DNA of 64,000 bases from DASQEH01 sp038239485 (GTDB taxonomy: Bacteria > Actinomycetota > Actinomycetes > Propionibacteriales > Nocardioidaceae): assembly GCA_038239485.1 (NCBI GenBank), contig JBBSET010000007.1, forward strand, positions 17,971 through 81,970, written 5' to 3'. The notes below the pieces were generated by a model, which was given only the letters and a program-made list of their open reading frames with translations, made no database searches and was not told the DNA's origin. Made by a program: the position numbers and the translations under genes. This document shows positions 19,644-27,595 of this stretch, piece by piece (positions within the stretch are counted from its first letter, which is position 1; each line of letters starts with the position of its first letter).

Positions 19644-20731
19644 GAGGCAGTCCTCTCGTCGTCGGACTCGGTGAGCGGGTCCTCGCCTGCCCACGCACGA
19701 TGGAGCAGGCGGCGGATGCTCTCGGCGTTAACGGGTCGCGGGTTGCCGGCTGGCGCCCCCTGCACGATCAGACCGGTCGCTTCGTCCAGGCTCTGCTCGA
19801 CAAGGCCGAGATCTCCCAAGGCCCGAGGGGCCTCGAGGTCGGCGTAGAGCTCGAGCAGTCCGGTGACGGCGTCGGTCGAGCCCAGCGCCGCGGCGACTCG
19901 GGCCGCTGCCTGCGGGGCGGCTTCGGCGTTGTACGCGAGAACGTGCGGCAGCACGACCGCGTGGGTCTCGGCGTGCGGCAGGTCGTAGGTGCCGCCCAGG
20001 ACGTGGCAGATCGTGTGGTGGAGGCCGGATCCTGCACCCGCGAACGTGCTCGCGGACAGGTAGGCACCGTACAGACAGCCGGCGCGAGCCTCGATGTCTG
20101 TGGCGTCGGCGTGGATCCCGACGAGGGCGGGTGCCAAGGCACGGATTCCCTCGGACCCCATGGCACTGAGGATGGGGTTGGCCCGAGGGGCCCAGAGCGA
20201 GTCGATGCAGTGGGCCATCGCGTTCAGGCCGCTGGCGATGGCCAGACCGACGGGCAGCGACACGGTCAGCTCCGGGTCGTAGACGATCGTGCGAGGCAGG
20301 ACGACAACGTCGGTTCCGGTGGTCTTGCGTTGCGCTTCTGTCAGTCCCCATACCGGCGTGGCCTCGGAGCCTGCATAGGTGGTGGGTACGGCCAAGATGG
20401 GCAGCCCGGAGGTGAGTGCGACCGCCTTCGCGGTACCGGTGGTCGACCCGCCTCCCACGCAGAGCAGCAGGTCGGCGCCCACCTCCGTGGCGACCGCGCG
20501 GGCCGCCTCGGCCACGGCCAGGGGTACGTGGGGACGGACGTCGAGGAAGCGGGCGACGACAGAGAGGTCGGATGCGAGACGCCCGGCAACCGCAGCCTCT
20601 GCATGGGTGGCGACGAGCAGCACACGCTGTGCGCCGAGACGTTCGACCTCAGCGGACAAGGTCCGGGACGTGCCGACGCCGAACACGACTCGTTGAGAGA
20701 GCGTCTGGTGTTCGAAAGAACCGGTATCCAC
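19640..20731 (-). CDS. Maleylacetate reductase (iron-containing ADH family)
   Basis: A 363-residue enzyme that reduces maleylacetate to 3-oxoadipate with NAD(P)H in hydroxyquinol/resorcinol or chlorocatechol breakdown. Nucleotide loop: CVGGGSTTGTAKA near residue 90. Active-site region: ASGLNAMAHCIDSLWAP. Metal-site area: GLHHTICHVLGGTYDLPHAETHAVVLP. GTG start with AAAGGA eight bases upstream. The gene itself appears intact, but the genes after it are wrecked, so 3-oxoadipate must be handled by enzymes encoded elsewhere. No ring-cleaving partner of hydroxyquinol type is beside it. Confidence 0.88.
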   Translation of the reverse strand: MDTGSFEHQTLSQRVVFGVGTSRTLSAEVERLGAQRVLLVATHAEAAVAGRLASDLSVVARFLDVRPHVPLAVAEAARAVATEVGADLLLCVGGGSTTGTAKAVALTSGLPILAVPTTYAGSEATPVWGLTEAQRKTTGTDVVVLPRTIVYDPELTVSLPVGLAIASGLNAMAHCIDSLWAPRANPILSAMGSEGIRALAPALVGIHADATDIEARAGCLYGAYLSASTFAGAGSGLHHTICHVLGGTYDLPHAETHAVVLPHVLAYNAEAAPQAAARVAAALGSTDAVTGLLELYADLEAPRALGDLGLVEQSLDEATGLIVQGAPAGNPRPVNAESIRRLLHRAWAGEDPLTESDDERTAS

Positions 20732-21057
20732 CAGGTTTCCTTTCCGTGAACATTCTGGCGTCGTCGGGTGCCCCCCACTAGGTGAGGAGGGTCCCGCACA
20801 CGTCCAATCTGCCCCGACATCGGGGTCGCCCGTCTGGCGACGCCACTGACCCCGATCGAGGCGGCCGTGACGAGACGAGCCGATGGCCCGAGGACTCGGT
20901 GGGCCACCCACCCTCGCCGACCTGGGGGCTGGACACCAGCGCGCTCGGCGCAGTTGACTGGACCGCGGCGGTGGAGGTGCGACGCACATACCGAGGTGAG
21001 AGCCGCCTCCGGACATCGGCGCCGACGCCGCCGGTCAGATTCAGGAAAGGGCTCATC
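20732..21057. promoter_or_regulatory. Divergent promoter region, maleylacetate reductase / ring-cleaving dioxygenase
   Basis: 326 bases with no gene. It holds an exact inverted repeat CCCCGACATCGGGG (20812-20825), which could be an operator or a hairpin. The right half encodes an open frame in line with the dioxygenase, but it has no homology and the ribosome site lies just before 21058. No regulator gene is adjacent. Confidence 0.35.
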
Positions 21058-22011
21058 GTGACGGATGTGAAGCCCCACGGGCTCCATCATGTGACCGCCA
21101 TCGCAACCGACCCGCAGTCGAATGTGGACTTCTATACCCGTGCGTTGGGGCTGCGCCTGGTCAAGCAGACGGTCAACTTCGACGCGCCAGACACGTACCA
21201 CCTGTACTACGGCGACGAGCATGGCAGTCCGTCCAGCCTGCTCACGTTCTTTCCCTGGCCGAGCGTCCCCAAGGGTCGACAGGGTGCGGGGATGACCACG
21301 GCGACCGCGTTCAGCGTGCCGGAGTCCTCACTGGGCTGGTGGCAGGAACGGTTCAAGACCCTGGGAATCGACGCCGACGCGCCCCGGACCCGCGACGAGG
21401 AGGAGGTGCTGACGTTCCGCGACCCAGACGGCATGGTGATCGACCTGGTAGCCGCTACGGGTGATCAGCGCTCGGGCTGGGACGGGGTCGCTGACATCCC
21501 CGCCGAGCACGCGGTCCGGGGCCTCCATGCCATCACGCTGTCGGAACTGCAGCTCGACCCGTCGGCCGCTATGTTGACCGAGCTGCTGGGCATGAGTTTG
21601 GACGCGGAGGAGAAGGATCGCTCCCGCTTCGCGATGTCCGATGGTGGCGCCGGGGCCCTGGTCGACGTGGTGTCAGGGGTTCGCAACCGCGGCCTGCAGG
21701 CAGGCGGGACGGTCCACCACGTCGCCTTCCGGGCCCCTGACCTGCAGACGATGACCGCGTGGCAGCAGGAGCTGATCGCCCGCGGGGTCCAGGTGACGCA
21801 GATCCTGGACCGGCAGTACTTCAAGTCGATCTACTTCCGCGAGCCGGGCGGTGTCTTGTTCGAGATCGCGACGGACGCGCCAGGCTTCGCCGTCGACGAG
21901 CCGCTGCTCGAGCTTGGCCGGCACCTCAAGCTGCCGCCGTGGCTCGAGCCCGACCGGGAGCAGATCGCCGCTGCGCTGCCGCCGCTCGAGCGGGACGCGG
22001 ATGTCCCGTGA
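21058..22011 (+). CDS. Ring-cleaving extradiol dioxygenase, MhqO/LinE-like (VOC superfamily)
   Basis: 317 residues in two vicinal-oxygen-chelate halves. Likely Fe(II) ligands are His11 of GLHHVTAIATD, a His in GGTVHHVAFRAPD near 225, and Glu in GVLFEIATD near 270. Starts GTG 21058 after AGGAAAGGG. The family cleaves (chloro)hydroquinones or acts in quinone resistance. The next gene overlaps its stop by GTGA and is an MhqD-like hydrolase, the same pairing as B. subtilis mhqO/mhqD. Together with maleylacetate reductase this suggests hydroquinone handling. Confidence 0.88.
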   Translation: MTDVKPHGLHHVTAIATDPQSNVDFYTRALGLRLVKQTVNFDAPDTYHLYYGDEHGSPSSLLTFFPWPSVPKGRQGAGMTTATAFSVPESSLGWWQERFKTLGIDADAPRTRDEEEVLTFRDPDGMVIDLVAATGDQRSGWDGVADIPAEHAVRGLHAITLSELQLDPSAAMLTELLGMSLDAEEKDRSRFAMSDGGAGALVDVVSGVRNRGLQAGGTVHHVAFRAPDLQTMTAWQQELIARGVQVTQILDRQYFKSIYFREPGGVLFEIATDAPGFAVDEPLLELGRHLKLPPWLEPDREQIAAALPPLERDADVP

Positions 22012-22646
22012 GCGCGGAGGCCGGCCTCGAGCGACCGCACGTGTTCGTGTCGGCCGACGAGTCCCCCCTCGGAGCGCCATTGCTGCTGTTGCACGGCACC
22101 GGGGGCGACGAGCACGACCTCCTCCCGCTGCGCGATCATTTGTCTCCGGGGGCGGCGGTGCTGTCGGTCAGGGGGAGCGTCACCGAGAACGGCATGCCGC
22201 GGTTCTTCCGCCGTTTGAGAGAGGGCGTGTTCGACGAGGACGACCTGCGTCGCCGGGCCGACGAGCTGGCCGCCTTCGTGGAGAACGCGAGCGCCACGTA
22301 CGCCATCCCGGCGGGTTCGCTGGTCGCCGTTGGCTTCTCCAACGGTGCCAACATCGCCTCGGCACTCATGCTCCAGCGGCCCGGTCTCGTCAGCGCCGCC
22401 GTTCTTTTGTCAGCCATGATCCCCTACGCCGAGCCCCCGGACGCCGACCTCAGCGGAACTCTCATCGTCATCTCCAACGGCGAGCTCGATCCGATGATCC
22501 CCGAGCGCATGACCGAGCAGCTGGTCCACCAGTTCCGCGAGCGGGGCGCAGAGGTCGTGGAGCTGCCACACCCGGGCGGCCATCAACTATGGGTCCCGTC
22601 GTTCCCACAGATCCGCGACCTGATCGCCCGTACTGAAGGATCTTGA
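22008..22646 (+). CDS. MhqD-like phospholipase/carboxylesterase-family hydrolase
   Basis: A 212-residue alpha/beta-hydrolase: oxyanion region LLLLHGTGGDEHDLLPL, nucleophile elbow VGFSNGANIA, acid in ISNGELDPMIP and His in HPGGHQLWVP. It is translationally coupled to the dioxygenase through GTGA. Homologues are induced by quinones and probably hydrolyse ring-cleavage products or thioesters; the exact substrate is unproven. Confidence 0.87.
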   Translation: MSAEAGLERPHVFVSADESPLGAPLLLLHGTGGDEHDLLPLRDHLSPGAAVLSVRGSVTENGMPRFFRRLREGVFDEDDLRRRADELAAFVENASATYAIPAGSLVAVGFSNGANIASALMLQRPGLVSAAVLLSAMIPYAEPPDADLSGTLIVISNGELDPMIPERMTEQLVHQFRERGAEVVELPHPGGHQLWVPSFPQIRDLIARTEGS

Positions 22647-22690
22647 TTCACTCAGTCCGTCGCACACCTCGTCAGCGCGGGTGTGGAGGA

Positions 22691-22727
22691 GTGTGCAGCA
22701 TGAGTCGCTGACTCATGCGCGCCACAC
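22691..22727. terminator. Bidirectional hairpin between converging operons
   Basis: A perfect stem GCATGAGTC/GACTCATGC (22698-22706 and 22710-22718) with a 3-base loop, extended by outer GTGTG and CACAC. It sits between the ends of the hydrolase gene (+) and the E2 gene (-), so it can serve both strands. Confidence 0.7.
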
Positions 22728-22772
22728 GCTCGGTCCAGCTGCGAGCGATGGGACCAGACGCCCGAGCGGTGG

Positions 22773-24080
22773 CTAGGCCAGCAAGCGCACCGGGTGCTCG
22801 AGGAGCTCGGCGAGCACGGCGAGCCAGCGGGCCGCGAGGACGCCGTCGACGGGGCGATGGTCGACCGAGAGCGTCACGGTCATTACCTTCCCCGCGACGA
22901 CTGCGCCATTCTCGACGACCGGCTCGTCGCGAACTGCACCGACGGCAAGGATCGCCGCCATCGGTGGATTGATGATCGCCGCGAACTCCTCGACGCCATA
23001 CATCCCGAGGTTGGTGACCGCGATCGTCCCGCCTTCGAGGTCGTCCTGCTTGAGCTTGCCGTCGCGAGCCCGCTGAGCGACGGCACCGATGGCAACGGAG
23101 AGGGCGGTGACGCTCAGCGAGCCGACGTCGCGGACGACCGGAGTCATCAACCCCCGGTCGGTTGCCACGGCGACCGCGATGTCCACCGCGTCGTACTGCC
23201 GAATCGCGTCGGGAGTCCAGATCACGTTCATCTCGGGCTCGCGGCGATGAGCGGCGCCGACGGCCTTGACCACCAGGTCGTTGACGGAGATGTGGGTGGA
23301 CGGGTCCCCGTTCACCTCGGCCCGCAGCGCCAGCAGTGCCTCGGCGCGAACCGTCGCGCGGAGGTAGAAGTGCGGCGCCTGCTGCTTGCTCTCGGTGAGG
23401 CGACGGGCGGTGGCCAGCCGGATGCGTGAGTGCGGGATATCCCGGTATCCGCGCGAGGCGGCTACCGGCGTCGAGGGGCGCTTCGGTGCCTGCTCGTCAC
23501 TCGTCGGGGTCCGCGGGGACTGCCGCCCCGCGAGCGCCTTGTCCACATCGCGTCGCAGGATGCGTCCGCGCGGGCCGGTCCCCTTGACCCCGTCGATGGC
23601 GAGCCCGGCGTCCTTCGCGAGCCTACGGGCCAGTGGACTGGAGAAGACCCGGCCGTTGACGGGGCTCGACTGCTCGGGATCGGCGAGGGGACCCGCTCGG
23701 CCGCCGAGGTCGGGCCGCTCGGCAAGCGGCGCGCCCGACCCCGGATCAGATGGCACATCGCGGCGCTCGGGGATGATGGCATCGGTGACTGCCGCGACCC
23801 CGAGAGAGGTGAGCAGAGCGTCGAGGTCGGCCACTTCTTCACCCGGTTCGCCGAGGATGGCGATGGGGTCGCCGACGAGGACCTGGGCGCCGGGGAGCAC
23901 GAGCGTCTTGAGGACCCGTCCGGCGGCGTCGGCCTCGACGTCGACGGCGGCCTTCTCCGTCTCGACCGTCGCAATCGGGTCGGCGGGCCCGAAGTCGCCG
24001 GAGTCCTCGACCAGCCATTCGGACAGCACGGCCTCGGTGGCGTCTGCGCTGATCCCGGGCATGCGCAGCACGCGGGCCAC
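22773..24080 (-). CDS. 2-oxoacid dehydrogenase E2 (dihydrolipoamide acyltransferase)
   Basis: 435 residues. An N-terminal lipoyl domain has Lys43 in ETEKAAVDVEAD; a Pro/Gly-rich linker runs 100-140. The peripheral-subunit-binding domain (SSPLARRLAKDAGLAIDGV, GTGPRGRILRRDV) spans about 145-180. The catalytic acyltransferase domain ends with SVDHRPVDGVLAARWL (His and Asp of the active site). A single lipoyl domain is present. It starts one base after the E1 stop, so the two form an operon. No E3 gene is nearby; a chromosomal E3 would be shared. Confidence 0.93.
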   Translation of the reverse strand: MARVLRMPGISADATEAVLSEWLVEDSGDFGPADPIATVETEKAAVDVEADAAGRVLKTLVLPGAQVLVGDPIAILGEPGEEVADLDALLTSLGVAAVTDAIIPERRDVPSDPGSGAPLAERPDLGGRAGPLADPEQSSPVNGRVFSSPLARRLAKDAGLAIDGVKGTGPRGRILRRDVDKALAGRQSPRTPTSDEQAPKRPSTPVAASRGYRDIPHSRIRLATARRLTESKQQAPHFYLRATVRAEALLALRAEVNGDPSTHISVNDLVVKAVGAAHRREPEMNVIWTPDAIRQYDAVDIAVAVATDRGLMTPVVRDVGSLSVTALSVAIGAVAQRARDGKLKQDDLEGGTIAVTNLGMYGVEEFAAIINPPMAAILAVGAVRDEPVVENGAVVAGKVMTVTLSVDHRPVDGVLAARWLAVLAELLEHPVRLLA

Positions 24081-24081
24081 C

Positions 24082-26256
24082 TCAGTACCTCGCGATCTCG
24101 TCGAGCGCGGCCACGACCTCGGAGGTCTGGGCGATCGCCGCCCGCTCGAGCACCTTGCTGATGCTCGGGGACGCGACGCCCCCCGTCACCCGCCACACCG
24201 GCGCGTCGAGCAGGTCGAAGTATCGGCGCTGGATCTCGTCGGCCAGCCATCCGCCGTACGACGTCCCGACCGCGCCCTGTTCGGCGATCAGCACCTGGTT
24301 GGTCTTGGTGAGACTGGCTTCGATGGTGGCCCAGTCGATGCTGGCACGGTCGAGCCAGCGCAGGTCGACCACCTCGGCATCGACCTGATGTCCTTCGGCG
24401 GCCTCCAACACGTATCGCGTCATCGCGAGGTAGGTCAGCACGGTCAGGTCCGAGCCGGCCCGACGCACTGCTGCCCTGCCGACCGGAAGGCAGTAGTCCC
24501 AGTCGTCGACCGGCCCGAGGCCCGACGAGGTGTAGAGGTCGACGTGCTCGAGCACGACAACCGGGTCCTGGCAGCGAAGGGCGGTGTTCATCAGCCCTAC
24601 GTAGTCATACGGCGTGCTCGGTGCGACGATCCGCCAGCCGGCCGAGGTCGCCAGCACCCCGGCAGGGTCCATCGAGTGCTGCGACCCGTAACCGGTTCCC
24701 ATCGCGACCTTGCTGCGCAGCACGAGCGGGACGCCGTTCGACCCGCCATACATGTGCCGGGCCTTGCCGATCTGGTTGAACAGCTGGTCGGCGGCGACCC
24801 ACATGAAGTCGGCGTACATGAACTCGACGACGGGGGTGAAGCGCCCGTCCAGCGCGATCCCGCCGGCCAGGCCGACGAACGCATTCTCACTGATCGGAGT
24901 GCCCAGCACCCGGCCGGGGAAGCGGGCCGGCAGGCCGCGGGTCGCGCCGTTGGTGCCGCCGTTGAGGCGGTGGACGTCCTCGCCCATCACGACGATCCCT
25001 GGGTCGGTGTCCATCCGGCGGCCCATCACCGCAGCGACCGCGTCGATGAACGTCGTCTCCTCCACGGCGACCGCCGACTCGTCGACGACCATGGGAGCGT
25101 CGTCCAGCTCCGCCAGGTCGCCGCGGACGCCGAAGTCGACCCAGGCAGGGTCGGGCCACTCCGCGGGCTTGATCCGGCGCTGGCCGGGCTTTCCGGCGGG
25201 GTCGGCCTCGAGCAGCGCCGCACCGATCTCGTCCATCACACCTGTGGCATTGCTGATGGCCAGCTCGCACTCCTGGGTGGTCAAGATGCCGAGTCGCTGG
25301 AGCTGGGCGGCCGTCTGTGTCAGCGGGTCGCGCTCTCGCCACGCCCTCTCCTCCGCCTTCTCCCGGTAGCCGAACGCGCTGCCGGCGAACCCGCCGTTCT
25401 GGTGGAAGAAGCGGTACGTGTCGGCCTCGACCACGGTCGGGCCACCGCCGCGGCGCATGTACTCGACCGCCTCCGTCATCGCCAGATGGACCGCGAGCGG
25501 ATCCATGCCGTCGACCGACCAGGCAGCGATGCTGAACCCCAGTCCGCGGGCGGCGAGCCTCGGTTCCCCGGTCGCCTCGTCGACCGAGGTGGAGACCGCG
25601 TAGTGGTTGTTCTCGATGAAGAAGCAGACCGGCAGGCCCCAGGCAGAGGCGAGGTTCATCGACTCGAGGGTCGATCCGATATTGGTGGCGCCGTCGCCGA
25701 AGTAGGTGACGGAGACGGCGTCCGTACCGGCCTGGCGATGGGACCAGGCGAAGCCGGCCGCCTGCGGGACGCCGCCGCCGACGATGGCGTTGGTGCCCAT
25801 CGCGCCGGCCTCCTTCCACTGCAGATGCATGGAACCCCCTCGCCCGTGGCTCCAGCCGCGGTCCAGGCCGCAGATCTCCGCCAACGTACGCACCAGGACC
25901 TCGCGTACGTCGTCACTGGGCGCGGCCAGGGGATCGAGGCCTTTGCGCTCGACGTGGTGGAGAGCCTTGGCGAGGAACTGGTGGTGACCGCGATGTGAGC
26001 CGTTGACGCTGTCCTCGCTGGTGAGCGCAAGCACCGACCCCACGGCGCCGGCCTCCTGGCCGATGCTCGAGTGGGCCGGACCGTGGATCAGGCCGGCGCC
26101 GGCGAGGTCGAGGACGTACTGCTCGAACGTGCGGACCCAGACCAGCTGGGCGTAGATCGTACGCAGGAGGTCCGGGTCGGCGGCATCCCAGTCGTCATCG
26201 GTGACGACGATCTCCACCCAAGGGGACGCCGGCGACATCGGTCGGTGCTCGGGCAT
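24082..26256 (-). CDS. Single-chain (alpha-beta fused) 2-oxoacid dehydrogenase E1
   Basis: 724 residues joining both E1 subunits. The alpha part has SHRGHHQFLAKALHH, SMHLQ and the thiamine-diphosphate motif GDGATNIGSTLESMNLA...ENN near 184-213. After a linker at about 350-380, the beta part begins FIDAVAAVMGRRM and has GEDVHRLNGGTNGAT, ISENAFVGLAGGIA and PVVEFMYADFM. The ATG at 26256 has AAAGGAG nine bases before it. It probably decarboxylates a short or branched 2-oxoacid or acetoin; the substrate cannot be read from sequence. Divergent from the VOC/GntR pair. Confidence 0.92.
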   Translation of the reverse strand: MPEHRPMSPASPWVEIVVTDDDWDAADPDLLRTIYAQLVWVRTFEQYVLDLAGAGLIHGPAHSSIGQEAGAVGSVLALTSEDSVNGSHRGHHQFLAKALHHVERKGLDPLAAPSDDVREVLVRTLAEICGLDRGWSHGRGGSMHLQWKEAGAMGTNAIVGGGVPQAAGFAWSHRQAGTDAVSVTYFGDGATNIGSTLESMNLASAWGLPVCFFIENNHYAVSTSVDEATGEPRLAARGLGFSIAAWSVDGMDPLAVHLAMTEAVEYMRRGGGPTVVEADTYRFFHQNGGFAGSAFGYREKAEERAWRERDPLTQTAAQLQRLGILTTQECELAISNATGVMDEIGAALLEADPAGKPGQRRIKPAEWPDPAWVDFGVRGDLAELDDAPMVVDESAVAVEETTFIDAVAAVMGRRMDTDPGIVVMGEDVHRLNGGTNGATRGLPARFPGRVLGTPISENAFVGLAGGIALDGRFTPVVEFMYADFMWVAADQLFNQIGKARHMYGGSNGVPLVLRSKVAMGTGYGSQHSMDPAGVLATSAGWRIVAPSTPYDYVGLMNTALRCQDPVVVLEHVDLYTSSGLGPVDDWDYCLPVGRAAVRRAGSDLTVLTYLAMTRYVLEAAEGHQVDAEVVDLRWLDRASIDWATIEASLTKTNQVLIAEQGAVGTSYGGWLADEIQRRYFDLLDAPVWRVTGGVASPSISKVLERAAIAQTSEVVAALDEIARY

Positions 26257-26295
26257 GCGCAACTCCTTTGCTCTGCTGCGTGCATGATGACACGA

Positions 26296-26311
26296 GATTG
26301 GATCCCAAATC
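26296..26311. promoter_or_regulatory. Candidate GntR operator 1
   Basis: GATTGGATCCCAAATC is a near-palindrome centred on GGATCC, in the 126-base region between the E1 and VOC starts. FCD-type GntR regulators bind palindromes of this size, and one is encoded two genes away. Confidence 0.45.
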
Positions 26312-26357
26312 TAGTCCAGAGGGGCCCGGACATGGCAGAATCCGGCGTGATCGCGTG

Positions 26358-26371
26358 TTTAGGATCCAGAA
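26358..26371. promoter_or_regulatory. Candidate GntR operator 2
   Basis: TTTAGGATCCAGAA shares the GGATCC centre and TT/AA flanks with the site 60 bases to the left. It lies 12 bases before the VOC start codon, where binding would block the rightward promoter or ribosome site. Confidence 0.35.
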
Positions 26372-26382
26372 CGGAGCAGATC

Positions 26383-26889
26383 ATGGGCATGCCAGGCTTG
26401 CGCCGCCTCGACCACGTCGGCTTCACGGTGCCGGACCTGGACCAGGCACACCGGTTCCTCGTCGGCGTGCTGGGGTGTGAGTACCTCTACACCCTCGGTC
26501 CTTTCGAGCCTTCTGGCGACTGGATGGCGACGCACCTGAACGTGCACCCCGATACCCGGATGGTCAACCGGTGGTACCGGTGTGGGGACCAGGCCGTGTT
26601 CGAGGTCTTCCACTACGAGTCGCCCGACCAGCGCGACACCGTGCCGCGGAACAGCGACATCGGCGGTCACCACGTGGCTCTGTACGTCGACGACATCGAC
26701 GCCGCGACCGCGCACTTGCGCGAGTCGGGAGTCCGGGTCCTCGACGGTCCGACCGCAAGCAAGGGTCCGGCGTTCGGGAACCGATGGATCTACTTCCTGG
26801 CTCCCTGGGGCCTGCAGTTCGAGCTTGTCTGCTACCCGGACGGCAAGCAGTGGGACTCACAACATCCGCGGCAGACTTCACCCTCGTGA
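26383..26889 (+). CDS. VOC (glyoxalase/dioxygenase superfamily) protein
   Basis: 168 residues, one VOC module pair. Likely metal ligands are His in RRLDHVGFTVPD, His in DIGGHHVALYVDD and Glu in LQFELVCYPDGKQW. ATG 26383 with CGGAG eight bases upstream. Its stop overlaps the GntR start (GTGA). It resembles methylmalonyl-CoA epimerase/lactoylglutathione-lyase-type proteins and may isomerise or cleave an intermediate of the E1/E2 pathway; function is unproven. Confidence 0.8.
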   Translation: MGMPGLRRLDHVGFTVPDLDQAHRFLVGVLGCEYLYTLGPFEPSGDWMATHLNVHPDTRMVNRWYRCGDQAVFEVFHYESPDQRDTVPRNSDIGGHHVALYVDDIDAATAHLRESGVRVLDGPTASKGPAFGNRWIYFLAPWGLQFELVCYPDGKQWDSQHPRQTSPS

Positions 26890-27590
26890 CCAGCGTCAAC
26901 GGGACCGAGTCCGCCAGCGACGCGGCGACCTTTGCCGGCGCGGGTGGCGCCGCGTCTGCGCGCGTGGCGTCGTACCTGAGAGACCTGATCCTGAGCGACG
27001 AGCTGAAACCGGGCGACCGGATCCGCCAAGAGGACATCGGCGGCCGGCTCGGTGCGAGTCGGCTACCTGTACGCGAGGCCCTACGGATGCTCGAGGCCGA
27101 AGGACTCACCGAGCACGAGCCCAACAAGGGCGCACGCGTTGCGAGACTGACCATGCACGAGCTCGAGGTCACGTACCGGATGCGTGAGCGGCTGGAGCCG
27201 CTGGCGCTGACAGAGAGCCTGCCGCTGCTGAGCCACGACGACCATGCGCAGCTGGCCGACGTCCAGCGGAGGATCGAGGACAACACCGACCTCGACCGGT
27301 TTCTCGAGCTCGACCGGGAGTTCCACCTCGGCACCTACTCCGGCTGTCACATCGACCCACTCAACGCGATGGTGACCCGGTTGTGGAACTCCACGCAGCA
27401 CTACCGGAGGGCATACGTCGCGCTAGGTGGCCAGGAGCGGATGTGGGTGGTGAACTCCGAGCATCGCCTACTGCTGGATGCCGTCGTTCGCCGCGACGTC
27501 GTCGACGCGGAGCGGTTCCTCGAAGGGCACATCCGGCGCACCCGCATCGAGCTGGTGAGGCACCCGTCGGTCTTCCCCGACGTCGGCTGA
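26886..27590 (+). CDS. GntR family transcriptional regulator (FCD type)
   Basis: 234 residues. An N-terminal winged helix (RVASYLRDLILSDELKPGDRI, LGASRLPVREALRMLEAEGL) is followed by an all-helical FCD ligand domain (ELEVTYRMRERLEPLAL, LDREFHLGTY, EHRLLLDAVVRRD) with His residues suited to metal or carboxylate ligands. It is coupled to the VOC gene and likely represses both directions of the divergent region. It ends five bases from the converging aldehyde dehydrogenase gene. Confidence 0.9.
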   Translation: MTSVNGTESASDAATFAGAGGAASARVASYLRDLILSDELKPGDRIRQEDIGGRLGASRLPVREALRMLEAEGLTEHEPNKGARVARLTMHELEVTYRMRERLEPLALTESLPLLSHDDHAQLADVQRRIEDNTDLDRFLELDREFHLGTYSGCHIDPLNAMVTRLWNSTQHYRRAYVALGGQERMWVVNSEHRLLLDAVVRRDVVDAERFLEGHIRRTRIELVRHPSVFPDVG

Positions 27591-27595
27591 CGCGC

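Noticed and set aside
23386..25998. 870-codon plus-strand frame opposite the E1/E2 genes
   Set aside because: A shadow of the GC-rich minus-strand genes; composition is Arg/Asp/Gly/His-rich and no motif is present.
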